Notes under the pieces: generated by a model
Database searches by the model: none
What the model was told of the DNA's origin: nothing
The model's input: only the letters and a program-made list of their open reading frames with translations
NCBI GenBank assembly: GCA_036346375.1
Contig: CM070502.1
Span: forward strand, 73,052,224-73,116,223
From: Guadua angustifolia
Lineage: Eukaryota; Streptophyta; Magnoliopsida; Poales; Poaceae
Length of the DNA: 64,000 nt
Direction of reading: 5' to 3'
Shown: in pieces, positions 36,031-46,164 of the stretch
How the letters are laid out: each line of letters begins with the position of its first letter
Numbering within the stretch: position 1 is the stretch's first letter
Position numbers and translations under genes: made by a program

Positions 36031-36243
36031 TGTAACATCCCAATTTTTGTCTTTATTTTTTGTGCAATTTAGTATTTTTAGAAATTTCCTAGATTTTATT
36101 TGAAATTTAAATAATATTTTGGATTTACCCTTCTTACAAAAGTATTTAAAACTGGATAAAGTTTAAACGAATTTTTGTCAAAAATATTTTATTTGAGTTT
36201 TAAAAATCTCAAAACTTTTTATGGAATAAACCTTGTATATAGT
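36031..36243 (+). mobile_element. 5' part of a TGTAACATCCC-type LTR, cut by the inverted gypsy element
   Basis: It begins TGTAACATCCCAATTTTTGT and is related to the start of the nested element at 17952. It is identical in plan to 40738-40951, where the same LTR continues uninterrupted. That shows 36243 is an insertion site. Confidence 0.75.
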
Positions 36244-37009
36244 TGTCGACGATTCGGGAACCGGTCCCCCGCCGAGCTTACTTGTTGAATGAGGGATCAA
36301 CCTAAGACCCTTTTCATCGGAGGGTGACGCCTCGAGGTCCCGCTGAGCTACGAATCGTGGAGACAATGCAAGAACAGAGAGTCTTTTGTCTCAGTTCGGG
36401 CTCTCGCAGGGAGATAACAACCCTACGCCCAAGGATTGCATTAGTTTTCAAAGGTGGATTACAGGATGCTCGCCGGGCCCGAGGCTCTAAGGACAATGCC
36501 CTGCTACCGGCAAGCTATTGCTACGTATGAGGGGCAAAGTGAAGCGAGATTCCCGAACACTACATGTGATGGGGTATTTATAAGCGATTAAAGAGTTTCA
36601 AAGATTTATTACAGAGCGGCGCGCCACTATTTTCGGACGTGGTGGCACTGTTCTCCGCTTTATGCCATACCGCCACGTGGGCGAGGGTGCGCAGTCGCGG
36701 GCAAGATTGTCCTTCTAGCCGCTAAGCGATTAATGCCACGTCGAGCCGTCGGGTGATTAATACCACGCCGCCTTTGTGGAGTGTGCCCGGCTTTGGTGAG
36801 GCTTGAGGCCTTTTCCTCCTGCCCGGTCGCGGTCACAAGACTCCCGAGCAAGCATGCTCGGGGATGAGCTTGACTGAGGTCGGGGCAGGAGTGAGGGTTG
36901 ACCTCCCCGAGGGTCTCCATAGGGGACACCGTCCAAGGGCGTGCATGGTCGGTGGTCGGTTGGCCACCGAGGTATCATGGTCGTTGTAGGAAATACCCAA
37001 TCCCCGACA
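36244..37009 (-). repeat. 3' LTR of the inverted gypsy relative
   Basis: It runs TGTCGACGATTC to ATCCCCGACA (plus-strand sense), the reverse complement of the TGTCGGGGAT...CGTCGACA LTRs at 7449 and 25637. It is diverged, with small indels, but full length (766 bp). Confidence 0.85.
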
Positions 37010-37053
37010 GCTAGCCCCTAAGGCTTTAAGGGGAGAAATTGCTTGGCCGAGGT

Positions 37054-37334
37054 TAGGGCTGTAAACGAGCCGAGCTCGAGCGAGCCTGGCCCTCCAGGCT
37101 CGAGCTTGAGTTTGGGTTCGAGTCTGGACTTAGGCTCGAGCTCGGCTCGGTCTAGGCTCGAGCAGGCTCGAGTTCGACTCGATTAAGCTCGGGAAGCTCG
37201 GTAAGCTCGAGTAAGCTCGGTTATTTTGTAAGCTCGGTAGGCTCGGTAACAAGCTCGAGTAAGCTCGGCTTGAGAAATCTCGGTAACAAGCTCGAGAAAG
37301 CTCGATTTAAGTCGAGCTTTTTTTTACAGCCCTA
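37054..37334. mobile_element. hAT-type MITE with CTCGAG-rich interior (281 bp)
   Basis: The terminal inverted repeats are 12 bp, TAGGGCTGTAAA. The exact 8-bp target duplication is GCCGAGGT (37046-37053 and 37335-37342). The interior is a run of AAGCTCGRGTAAGCTCGG-like words and GAGCTCGAG palindromes. No coding. It inserted into the internal region of the inverted gypsy relative, so it is younger than that element. Confidence 0.88.
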
Positions 37335-37439
37335 GCCGAGGTCTCCGCCTTAAGTCTCTAGACTTTGAATAAGGGACTGGGGGTTCCACAATAAAAGCTA
37401 ATCAAGCATCCGAAAGCGCTTGCTTGGGGACCAGCTTCT

Positions 37440-38215
37440 CGCACGGGCGGAAGGTTATCGCGATCCGAGCAGCGCTTGTCGGGGATGTGTCTCGCAGCGA
37501 AGGGCTATCTGCGGCATCCGGCAAAGCCATTGCTCGGGAAAAGGATCTCGCAGTCAAGAACTCTGCTGCATCCGGCGCTACCGCTCGGGAGAAGGATCTC
37601 GCAGTCAAGAACTATCGCGCATCCGAGCAGCGCTTAGTCGGGGATGTCTCGCAGCCGCGGCGGGCTATCGCGGCATCCGGCGGCCGCTCGGGAGAAGGAT
37701 CTCGCAATAAGAACTATCGCGGCATCCGGAAAGCGCGTAGCTCGGGATAGGTCTCGCACGCGGCGGCTATCGCGCATCCGAAAGCGTGGCCGCTCGGGAG
37801 AAGGATCTCGCAGTCAAGAACTATCGCGCATCCGAGCGGCGCTAGCTCGGGATGTCTCGCAGCGCGCGAAGGGTTATCTGCGCATCCGAGCAAATACGGC
37901 TCGGGGAGAAGGATCTCGCAGCAAGAACTATCGCTGCATCCGAAAGTGGCTGCTCGAGAGAAGAATTCGCAGTCAAGAACTATCGCGAGATCCGAAAGCG
38001 GCGCTAGTTTCGGGGACAAAGTCTCGCATGCGGCGGAAGGGCTACAACGGCATCCGAAAGCAAAGGCTGCTCGGGAGAAGGATCTCGCACGAAGAACTAT
38101 TGCGGCATCGAGCGGCGCTTAGCTCGGGATAGGTCTCGCAGCGGCGGCGGCTCTGCGGCATCCGAAAGGCTTGTTTCGGGACGTGTCTCAGTCAAGAGCT
38201 ATCATGCATCCGCAT
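37440..38215. repeat. Minisatellite 1: about 14-15 units of ~53 bp
   Basis: The anchor ACTATCGCGGCATCCG, with variants, recurs every 48-63 bp (for example near 37611, 37666, 37714, 37767, 37820, 37928 and 37979). Between anchors lie TCGGGAGAAGGATCTCGCAG variants. The unit corresponds to the three units at 25411-25560 of the complete element, in reverse orientation. It is not a CRISPR: units are contiguous and there are no unique spacers. Confidence 0.8.
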
Positions 38216-38497
38216 GGATCGGATGCATGCAGGGAACTAGACATAGATCGGATGTCTAGGAGAAGGCAACTAGCAGATTGCGAGCGGACTCGCACTACCG
38301 TATCCCAAGCATGGGTCAGATGCTTGAGGAACTGACAGACGAGACATGCTCGAAATGCCACATCCCGGACATGGACTAGACGTCCAGGGAAACTATCCAA
38401 TAGGTCACGAGAGGACTCACGCCGCCGCGTTCGGGCGAGCCCTGAGAGTCCGAAAATGATTAAAGAAAGAAAAGATGCAAAGAGCATACTCATTTAC

Positions 38498-39259
38498 CTA
38501 GGAAGACCCGCGCTTAAGCGCGAAACTTACCCGGCGCGGAAGAGACTCGCGCCCGAGCGAGGGACGCGAACGGCGCGGAACACGGACAATCCCCGAGCGA
38601 AACGCTGCGTCGAGGGAAGGACTACGCCACCGGAGGACGTTTCTGCGACGACCGACAGACCCGAGCGTAAACGCTGCGTTTCGGGAAGGACTCGCGCACC
38701 GAAGGAGGGCGTGTTTCGGCGAAGACACGGATAGCCCCCGAGCCAAACGCTGCGTTTCGGGGCTCGCGCCGAAGCGAGGGCGTGTTCGGCCCATGACGGA
38801 CAGCCTCGAGCGGAAACGCTGCGTTCGGGGAAGGACGCTACCGAGCGAGGGCGGTTTCGGCGCGAGACATGGATGCCCCGAGCGAAACGCTGCGTTTCGG
38901 GAAGGGCTACCGAGCGAGGAAGTGCTCGGTCGCGGGACATGAACAACCGAGCGTAAACGCTGCTTTCGGGAAGGCTTTCGCCGAGCGGAGGATCGCGTCA
39001 GACAAAGCCCGAGCCAAACGCGTACTGGAGGGACTCGCCGAAAGCGGAGGGCGGTTTTCGGATTGACGGATAGCCCCGAGCAAAACGCTGTCGGGGAAGG
39101 GCTCGCGCCCAAGCGGAGGACGTGCTCGGCGTGGGACATGGGCATGGTGTGGCCTTCCGGATCAGTCGCACCGGCCACGCCCTCGCCGGTGCAGCACACG
39201 TCGTCGTCCTCCACGTCGTCGAAGACGCAGAGGTCTTGATTGTCTTGAGAATTCGGCAT
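38498..39259 (-). pseudogene. gag: Gag-start ORF continued by minisatellite sequence
   Basis: The ATG at 39259 gives MPNSQDNQDLCVFDDVEDDD, the family gag start. It then stays open for 253 codons, ending after ALKRGSS at the stop at 38498-38500. After about 60 residues the protein is encoded by the GC-rich tandem array, giving repeats like SPSRNAAFRSG. No capsid domain follows. It could be a fortuitous open frame, because GC-rich arrays rarely contain stops. I treat it as a degenerate gag. Confidence 0.45.
38590..39130. repeat. Minisatellite 2: about 8 units of 61-76 bp
   Basis: The anchor AAACGCTGCGTTTCGGG, with variants, starts at 38600, 38669, 38745, 38814, 38885, 38955, 39016 and 39083. 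The rest of each unit contains CGAGCGAGGGCGTGTTCGGC-like text. It lies where gag would be in the full element. Confidence 0.8.
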
Positions 39260-39311
39260 CCTCAGGGATTCTCGCGAAAGGACTCGGCCGATCCCCACGG
39301 ACGGCGCCCAT

Positions 39312-39700
39312 TGCCGACGATTCAGGAACCGGTCCCCCGCCGAGCTTACTTGTTGAATGAGGGATCAACCTAAGACCCCTTTTCCGCGGAGGGGATGACG
39401 TTGGAGGTCCTGCCGAGCTACGAATCGTGGAGACAATACAGTAAACAGAGAGTCTTTTTGTCTGGTTCGGGCCTCTCGCAGGGGAGATAACAACCCTACG
39501 TCCAGTGATTGCACTAGTTTTCAAAGGTGGATTACAGGGTGCTCGCTCGGGGGCCTGGGAGGCTCTAAGGACAATGCCTCAAAGCTACGGGCAAGCTATT
39601 GCTACGTATGAGGGCAAAGTGAAGCGCAATTCTCAACACTACATGCGAGGGGTATTTATAGCGATTCAAAGAGCCAAAGATTTATTACTGAGAGCGCCAC
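39312..39700 (-). repeat. Partial 5' LTR of the inverted gypsy relative
   Basis: It starts TGCCGACGATTC and matches about the first half of the inverted LTR at 36244. It ends at GCGCCAC (39700) and joins ATCTCTTGTATAG of the ATP synthase exon-7 region. The rest of the LTR is missing. Confidence 0.85.
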
Positions 39701-40951
39701 ATCTCTTGTATAGCAACACATTGACACGATGACACGATGTGTTACCAGGGAGGAGTTCAAAGATGAGGAGATGCCTGATGTCAGGAAATTGGACATCAGA
39801 AACTTCCTGTAGGCCTGATTGATGGTAATCCTCATGGCATTCTGAAATGCCCGAACGATCCATATTTTTTGTTGGTTTTTCTTTCCAAGTGGCCGCCAGT
39901 GCTGTGAGCTGCATCTTTGAATGCTATGCTTGCTCTCTTGTAATAAAACCGCACCGAAGTTCGAAGACAATCAACCGTTGAGTTGGACTGCTTGTAACCT
40001 TCCTGCATCGAGAATTGTGCTTTTTAGGCTGGCAATGTGAACGTCTAGCATGGCTAAATACGACATATGCCGGCCTGCTGCTGCTGTTGTAGCCACAGCT
40101 CATGTGGGATGTTCTAATGTTATACCTGAGCCCCGTCTACGAGGCGCTTAGGGCCCCAGTCAATGGTTATACATGTTTCGTTTTTTTATTAGCCATGGTA
40201 TTTTATTTCATTCATTTTGTTAAAATGTCAGTATGTCGCCCGCTGTTCGGAGAGTGGCAGTCCCTGCTGTGCTGTGCAACGCTGCGCAATTACTGGGCTT
40301 TACCTTCCTGTCAATGCTTAAATCCTGACAAAAAGAGGTCGTGACCTAGCCCAAATCCTGGGCTTTCCCTCCCTGTCAATGCCCAATTACGTTAATGTGC
40401 CAGGTCAAGATCTAGCCCGGATCAGGTTCTCGGTTCGTGCCCAGCCATGCCGATCTAGCTCAAGTATGACTAATGCAAGAGCGGGTATCTTTAGCTTGCT
40501 TTTTCGAGCAGTGTGTCTTTAAATTTGGAACAGTGTTTTCAAAGACAAAATAATTAGAATTGCGTGATTTTTTTTCTTCCAATGATCTCTCCCCCTTATG
40601 CTAATGGCTACAAAACTACCCTTTTGGTTAAGCTACGTGATCAGCAATTTATGAATCATCCGATCATTCTCCAAGGAAATCACAGCCATTTGATATCAGC
40701 AACTTCCTTCTTCTTACCTATATTTGGAGTTGGGACATGTAACATCCCAATTTTTGTCTTTATTTTTTGTGCAATTTAGTATTTTTAGAAATTTCCTAGA
40801 TTTTATTTGAAATTTAAATAATATTTTGGATTTACCTGTGTTACAAAAAGTATTTAAAACTGGATAAAGTTTAAACGAATTTTTGTCAAAAATATTTTAT
40901 TTGGGTTTTAAAAATCTCAAAACTTTTTATGGAATAAGTCCTCTATATAGT
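39701..40951 (+). repeat. Copy 2 of the segmental duplication
   Basis: It matches 33628-33986 and then 35358-36243 with about a dozen substitutions and an 8-bp expansion near 39720-39743. It lacks the 1.37 kb block, and at 40951 shows the empty site of the gypsy relative (CTATATAGT followed by TATATTAAAC). Confidence 0.88.
39749..39812 (+). pseudogene. Exon-7 copy of the ATP synthase 24 kDa subunit gene
   Basis: 64 bp identical in frame to 33668-33731 except a synonymous change (GTG to GTC). It has an intact acceptor and TAG but no upstream exons. An orphan exon created by the duplication. It could be spliced onto the parent transcript only by skipping the real exon 7, and the product would be the same protein. 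Confidence 0.85.
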
Positions 40952-41322
40952 TATATTAAACTTACGTTCTGTGCACGACTTACTGAGTGTTTTATGTATT
41001 TGTCCTTGCCACAACAAGATCATAAGTGGAAGAGGAGTCTGTACCTGCTTGGGAGGATAGCATATTGATAGGTAATCTATGAAGTTTCCGTTCCGCTGCT
41101 GGTTTAGCTATTGGAGTTTAAGCCATGTATGACATAATAATGTAAAGTTGACCACAAGGTCAATCAAATATCTTTTATTCAATAAATGAAGTCTTTTATT
41201 ATGTTTTTACTTTGTATAATTGTGACATTTCATCTAATGTATCACTGTATACACTAACATAATCCTAGACAATTGAGTGTATATATATAGAAGGTCATAG
41301 ATATACATATTCGGTCTGGGCA
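40738..41322 (+). mobile_element. Internally deleted TGTAACATCCC-type LTR
   Basis: The start is the LTR start seen at 17952 and 36031. From about 40965 it resembles the end of the 17952 element (TTCTGTGCACGACTTACTGA against its TTCTGTGCACAACTTGTTGA). It also has TTTATTCAATAAATGAAGTC, a likely polyadenylation region. The middle kilobases are missing. The right border is uncertain (41270-41322) and no target duplication was found. Confidence 0.55.
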
Positions 41323-42280
41323 AGACCTGATGAAAGGATCAGACAACCGCCTCACCGTGAGTCACTGCACGAGCCCGGTTTTCTGTCGCCATGGCCGCCG
41401 GCCTGTCTCTCTCCAAAGGCGCCCTGTCTCATCTCGAGAGTGGCCGATCTGTTAGTCAACTGCTATGTGGTCGATCGATCCAGACGGCCGGCACAATGAC
41501 CTGATCACCAATTCATCGATCGTCTGCTTGAGCCTAGCTTGATGCCAAAAATGAACACGTCTACGCCGTCGATCGCCGCCGACCGACCACACCGCCGACT
41601 CCTCTGCATCCTTATCAACGGCGGTCTCCGGCCATCCTGCTCCACAGGACACCATTCATCCTGCCACATATGCAACAGCACCGGACCACATTTCACCTCC
41701 AGGGCAGGGCAGCACCATTTAGTAAGCGAATATAATCCATTAGCGTTTCTGGACATAATTTTCACATGAACGGAGATGGAGATCGGAGCTTTATCGAGGA
41801 TTTAAAAACGGTTGGCCTCTTGAGAGTTTTGCCGTTCTTATCTAAGTTGGATTCTCTACTTGCTGCAAAAAAATTTCTTGGATTGATGCTAAAACATCTA
41901 TACAATACACGTGTCCTTCAGTTGAAATCCTAAAGCTATGCAAGACCAGACCACTATTTAATTGGACGGTTATATGTAGGTGTTTATCAGTTTTGTGGAA
42001 GTAATTATTGACTTAATTGCCGCCTCTAAGCCAATTTACTTCAGGTTGATTTTGTGATGGGTATTTGTAAAATTGCGTCAATGGATGCTTCTGAGGTTGC
42101 TTTGCTTTGGGCAAACTATTTGCTTCGTGAACAACAATATAATGATTACATTTCCCATAGCTTACAAATTAATGGTTAGATCTGATTTCTATTATCTATT
42201 ATATATTACTAGTATAACACACTGCAAAATTTATCCTAATTTATCGTTTTTGTAGAACTTTTTTTTCTTCCAACTATGAC
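41323..42280. other. Intergenic, no gene seen
   Basis: Mixed sequence with GATCGATC-like words near 41470-41580. A minus-strand frame (41765-41505) contains several Cys and Trp residues but no recognisable domain and no exon partners. Left unannotated. Confidence 0.45.
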
Positions 42281-42382
42281 TAACAATTGAAAGAATTTTA
42301 TTGTTTGGTAAATCACAATGATGGAGCAAATTAACAATTGAAAGAATGTTATTGTTTGGTAAATCACAATGATGGAACATCA
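42281..42382 (+). repeat. 51-bp tandem duplication
   Basis: TAACAATTGAAAGAAT...ATGATGGA is repeated with a 51-bp period (42281-42331 and 42332-42382), with only a few differences. Non-coding. Confidence 0.8.
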
Positions 42383-44149
42383 ATTTGCCAGTGAATATTT
42401 TTAGGCTTGTTCCTGGAAGCACCACAAGAGAGAGGAACTCCTAGTTTACACTGTTGCCAACAAAAACTCATGCAGGATCCATGCTTTCCAAGCAAAAGCT
42501 GCCGGCCGGCGCGCGGTTTGGCACTGACGACGAGTCTTCGTTCCCGTGCGCGTGCATGGGCCGCGGCGGCGCTTGGCGTCGACGATGAGTCGCGCGGCGT
42601 CGCGGCCATGGGGTGCCATGCATGCGTCTGCTCTGCTGGGCGTATGGTGGCAGAGGCGTAGTTAGAATTTTAGAAAAGATTGATTTAACTAAGAAAGAAA
42701 ATACAACCGTATAAGCATAAAATACCTTGTGGTCTGTGGTGATATAAAATCCAAATTTAATTTTCTGCTGCACAAGCACAAGGCACGATTTAAATCTAAT
42801 TGCCTGACGCATAAGTATATGTGCAAATGCGCTGTTATTGAAGTATTAAACGAATCAGTAGTGACTACGAGTCTGTGACGTTTTATCTTCCTGCTGACTA
42901 CATGTACGTGAACTAAAAAATATACGATAAACTAGAATATTGATTGTACCGTGATATAACTATACCGATTACTAGCTACGCCTGCATGGTGGCATGACGT
43001 ACCTCCGTCGATCGATCCACCGGGCCTGGTCAGTGCGCAACTGCAAGTATTCTGATCCGGGACAGATGCATGCGGCTGGGCAAGACAGGAAGCAAGCCAA
43101 GCGACGATAAGCTCGCGCGGCGCCAGATGGATCGAGCATCTCCTCTCCTGTTGGATCGGGAAATAAATCGAGCACTGCATGGAAATCCAATGGTGAATGA
43201 TGTGGTAATTAAATGAGTTATCATCGATCCAAGCTGAGCGAGTCTTGTTCTGCCGCACACAGGGTTAACAAAATCCACACAGAGAAAATCGCTCGAAATT
43301 CAAAATTCGAAAATCGGGAATATCAAGCCGAAAATCGTAGATTTTCAAAATCAATTTTTTTTTGGAAAAAAATTCAAACGTCAACAATTTTTATGGAAAA
43401 TCGCTCAGTTTCTATGAAAAATCGACGGACTAGTTGAACTTTTTCGAGGTTGATTTTTTTTAGCTATTTTCATCGTTTTTTTCCCAAAATCGAGCGTTTT
43501 TTGACCAAATTATGTTGCATAAATTTTTTAAAATTTTTGAATTTTTTTAGAATTTATCCAGTTTATCACGTGGTTTTAAAAACCGAGCCGCGCCGCGCCG
43601 ATACGGCCAATAATCACAATTTTCTACCAATTTTTGTTGATTTTGCGTACCCTGGCCGCGCGTGCTGTTCCTTCAATTGTCCATGAATTCTCCTTGTGTT
43701 TGCGTTCTCATTTTCAGTTCATATCCTCCTACATTTTCAGTTGTCCATGAATTTTCCCTGTATTACATTGAAACAACTCCGGTAATTATCCGTGTGTAAG
43801 AGATTGTAAATTAAAATAACACACTTAATTAAATTAATTGGTAAAGATGAATCATGCATTTTAATTATTACAAATCGAGTACAACGGAATAAATTACAGT
43901 ATACAAGAATTTCGTTACAACTCAGAATACAAATTACATAAGCAATTAATTGCATCTCAAAAATAAAAAAAATACAAGAATATTAAAAATTCCTAACATC
44001 TGCGCTTCTTTCGATCCTCGTCGGTAGCCCTGCATATTAGTTCGGGTTTCATATAGAAATAAAAGCAATAAATTAAAGTAGTAAGAAATTAAAAGTAGAG
44101 TTGCCATCAAACCCGTATGAAATGGTACCACTCACTAAGATACCAAATT
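42383..44149. other. Intergenic; GC island then AT-rich repeats, no gene
   Basis: 42480-42660 is GC-rich without a convincing coding frame. 43280-43560 is AT-rich with recurring AAAATCG/CGATTTT words that look like decayed repeat. TTGTCCATGAATTYTCC occurs twice (about 43677 and 43741). Nothing else was seen. Confidence 0.4.
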
Positions 44150-46110
44150 CGTCTGGGGCCAAATCGGCACCTCTTACAAAAATAGGAGTTTCATCACTCG
44201 GCATTTAACAAACATGTAAATTTATTTATAGACATGCAAATAATAAAAATATCGTGCGGTAGAAAATAAATTTCTACCATAAAAATATAGAAACCTTCAT
44301 AGTAGAAAAGGATAGACTTGAGTTCATTATGCATTAAGACAGTAGAACCGAGAAGACCCTAGCCAAGTCTTCTCATTCAGGCTTCCAACCAACGCCATCC
44401 CTCCTAACCTTAAGGCCTAAGGCACAAGCCTTCCAAACCAAACCTCCAGAGCAAGTCATAAGCTTCTCAAGCACATCACTCACAGACAATAACCACTAGG
44501 AGCACCTCCCAAGCAAACACAAGCCAGAAAGCCATAAGCACAAGCCAGGAAGCAAGGAGGAGCTCAAGCAGGAAGTCAAGACCAGCCGCACCTAGGAGCA
44601 AGGAGGAGACCAGGGCAGCCACACCATCACAAGCATCACACCCTCTTTTGCATACCATTTTCATTTTCCATCACAAGTAATCACCCGTTCTTTCCATAGA
44701 TACATATATATAGAACTAGCAAAAATCAACTAGAGACTAAAGATAGCAGTGATCCATTGGTCTCAATTAATCGATGCCACGGGGATTGCACCGTGCATGC
44801 CCGGTAAACCACTCATGCTCCCCGGCGCACGGTGGAATAAAGGGTGTCGTCACGGCACCGTTCAACCCGAGCATCAATCATAGGATCATCACAGACCAAT
44901 TTTAACATTCAACATCACAGCACAAAACACAATAAAATAAAGACTTGTAAGAAATCACAATGAACTAGGGAGTACCAAACCCTAGCAAGAGAGGGAGTAA
45001 GGGCAACCAAAGCAGGTGGAGGCAACTGGGAGAGGGGGTAATTGAGAGGCCAAGGTTAAATGGCTGAAGAAGTCAAGCAAGCATGGCCGAGTCGGCCTAG
45101 AGGTAGTCAGGGTGGCACCGAGCAACAAGGAGTGTGGCGCGGACTCGGGGGCGGCACGGCCCAGGGCGGAGTGGGAACCTAGGCGTGTGCACGAGGAGGC
45201 CGACTGTCTAGGGCAAGAGCATGGGAGCCTAGGCGCCTGGGTGCACATGTGCACGGGGGCCAGGCACGTGGGCGCAAGGAGACCAGGGAGGGGCCCGTGC
45301 AGGTGGGAGGAGCCAAAGGCAGGCGCGTGGGAGGCACCAACGGCAGGCCAACTGAACTGGACGATGGCACCGGCTAGAGAGCAGAGAGGAGGGGAGGAAA
45401 AGACAGAGAAGAGACCAAAAGCCCACCGAATGGATAAGGATGGGAAAGGAAAAAAAGAGAGAAAAAGGAAAAGAAATGAAGGAAAATGAAAAGAAAGAAA
45501 GAGAAAAATAGGGGAAAGGGGTAAATTTATAAAATATGTAAAAATGAATAATTAATCAAAGAAAATAATAACAACATAATATTTAAGGTAGTAATCATGT
45601 AAAATAGCTGCAATTAATAAATTATCAGAAAAATAAAATAAGAGAAAAGAAAATAGAAAACAAGAAATATTTATTTTAATAAATCATATAAAACATTAAT
45701 TAATCTGTTATTGTGCTCGATTCAAAATAAGTTGAATCAATTAAAATCTGTTAAATCTATAATTGCAGTCCGTCAAATTGTTAATTAAAGCGTGGCGAAA
45801 GAAAACTATATAAAGCCTTTAAAAGCGCAACGTAAATTTCATAAATCTGAAAATATTAACAAATGAGGGTTGGACACCATAAAATATGTAAAAACTTATT
45901 AGCCACTAAAATGTGGTATTTATGTAATTTTAGAAATTAATTTTAATCAATCCGGTGATCCTCAGCACTAACCGTGTGAGGACAAATACCTTTATCAAAA
46001 TCTAGGCAAGCTTCCTTTGATGAAATTTGTGAAATCATTTTCAAATATTTTTAAATATCATCACTACATGGGAAAAATATCTTTTAAGTCAAAACCTCGA
46101 AATGGATATT
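44150..46110 (-). mobile_element. Probable long-LTR remnant, minus orientation
   Basis: Read on the minus strand, the segment has the style of grass long LTRs: a CT/GC-rich block (45490-45110), then GCTAGGGTTTGGTACTCCCT near 44985, and a block with GGGCATGCACGGTGCAATCC near 44790. No protein domains and no clear borders. The minus frames at 44982-45426 are compositional. The family was not identified. Confidence 0.4.
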
Positions 46111-46164
46111 ATTGGAAACATTGATAATTGTGAACTATTGTGGCAAAAATTGTGTAGTGATGAA

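Larger units (their letters stand above)
33628..36243 (+). repeat. Copy 1 of a segmental duplication (ATP synthase exon 7, 3' flank and beyond)
   Basis: 33628-33986 and 35358-36243 match 39701-40067 and 40068-40951 at roughly 98-99 percent by eye. Copy 1 holds an extra 1.37 kb (33987-35357), and at 36243 it runs into an inverted gypsy element that copy 2 lacks. No complete gene lies in 35361-36030. Confidence 0.88.
36244..39700 (-). mobile_element. Inverted, gutted relative of the Tat gypsy element, truncated at its 5' LTR
   Basis: In minus orientation it has a 3' LTR (36244-37009), polypurine side, minisatellite 1, a unique stretch, minisatellite 2 fused to the gag start, the primer-binding site (39289-39310) and a partial 5' LTR (39312-39700). 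The LTR ends and the gag start match the 7449-26426 element, but there is no protease, RT or integrase. It is a non-autonomous, LARD-like derivative that would need another copy's proteins. It stops abruptly at 39700 where duplicated gene sequence begins. Confidence 0.85.

Noticed and set aside
37440..38215. Regular array resembling a CRISPR
   Set aside because: Units of ~53 bp are contiguous and all similar, with no unique spacers. The context is a plant retrotransposon, so it is a minisatellite.
41505..41765. 86-codon minus frame with several Cys and Trp
   Set aside because: No recognisable domain, no partner exons, and an overlapping frame on the other strand is equally open.
44982..45489. 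Frames on both strands over a GC-rich segment
   Set aside because: Open on both strands, low-complexity, inside a probable LTR leader. No homology recognised.
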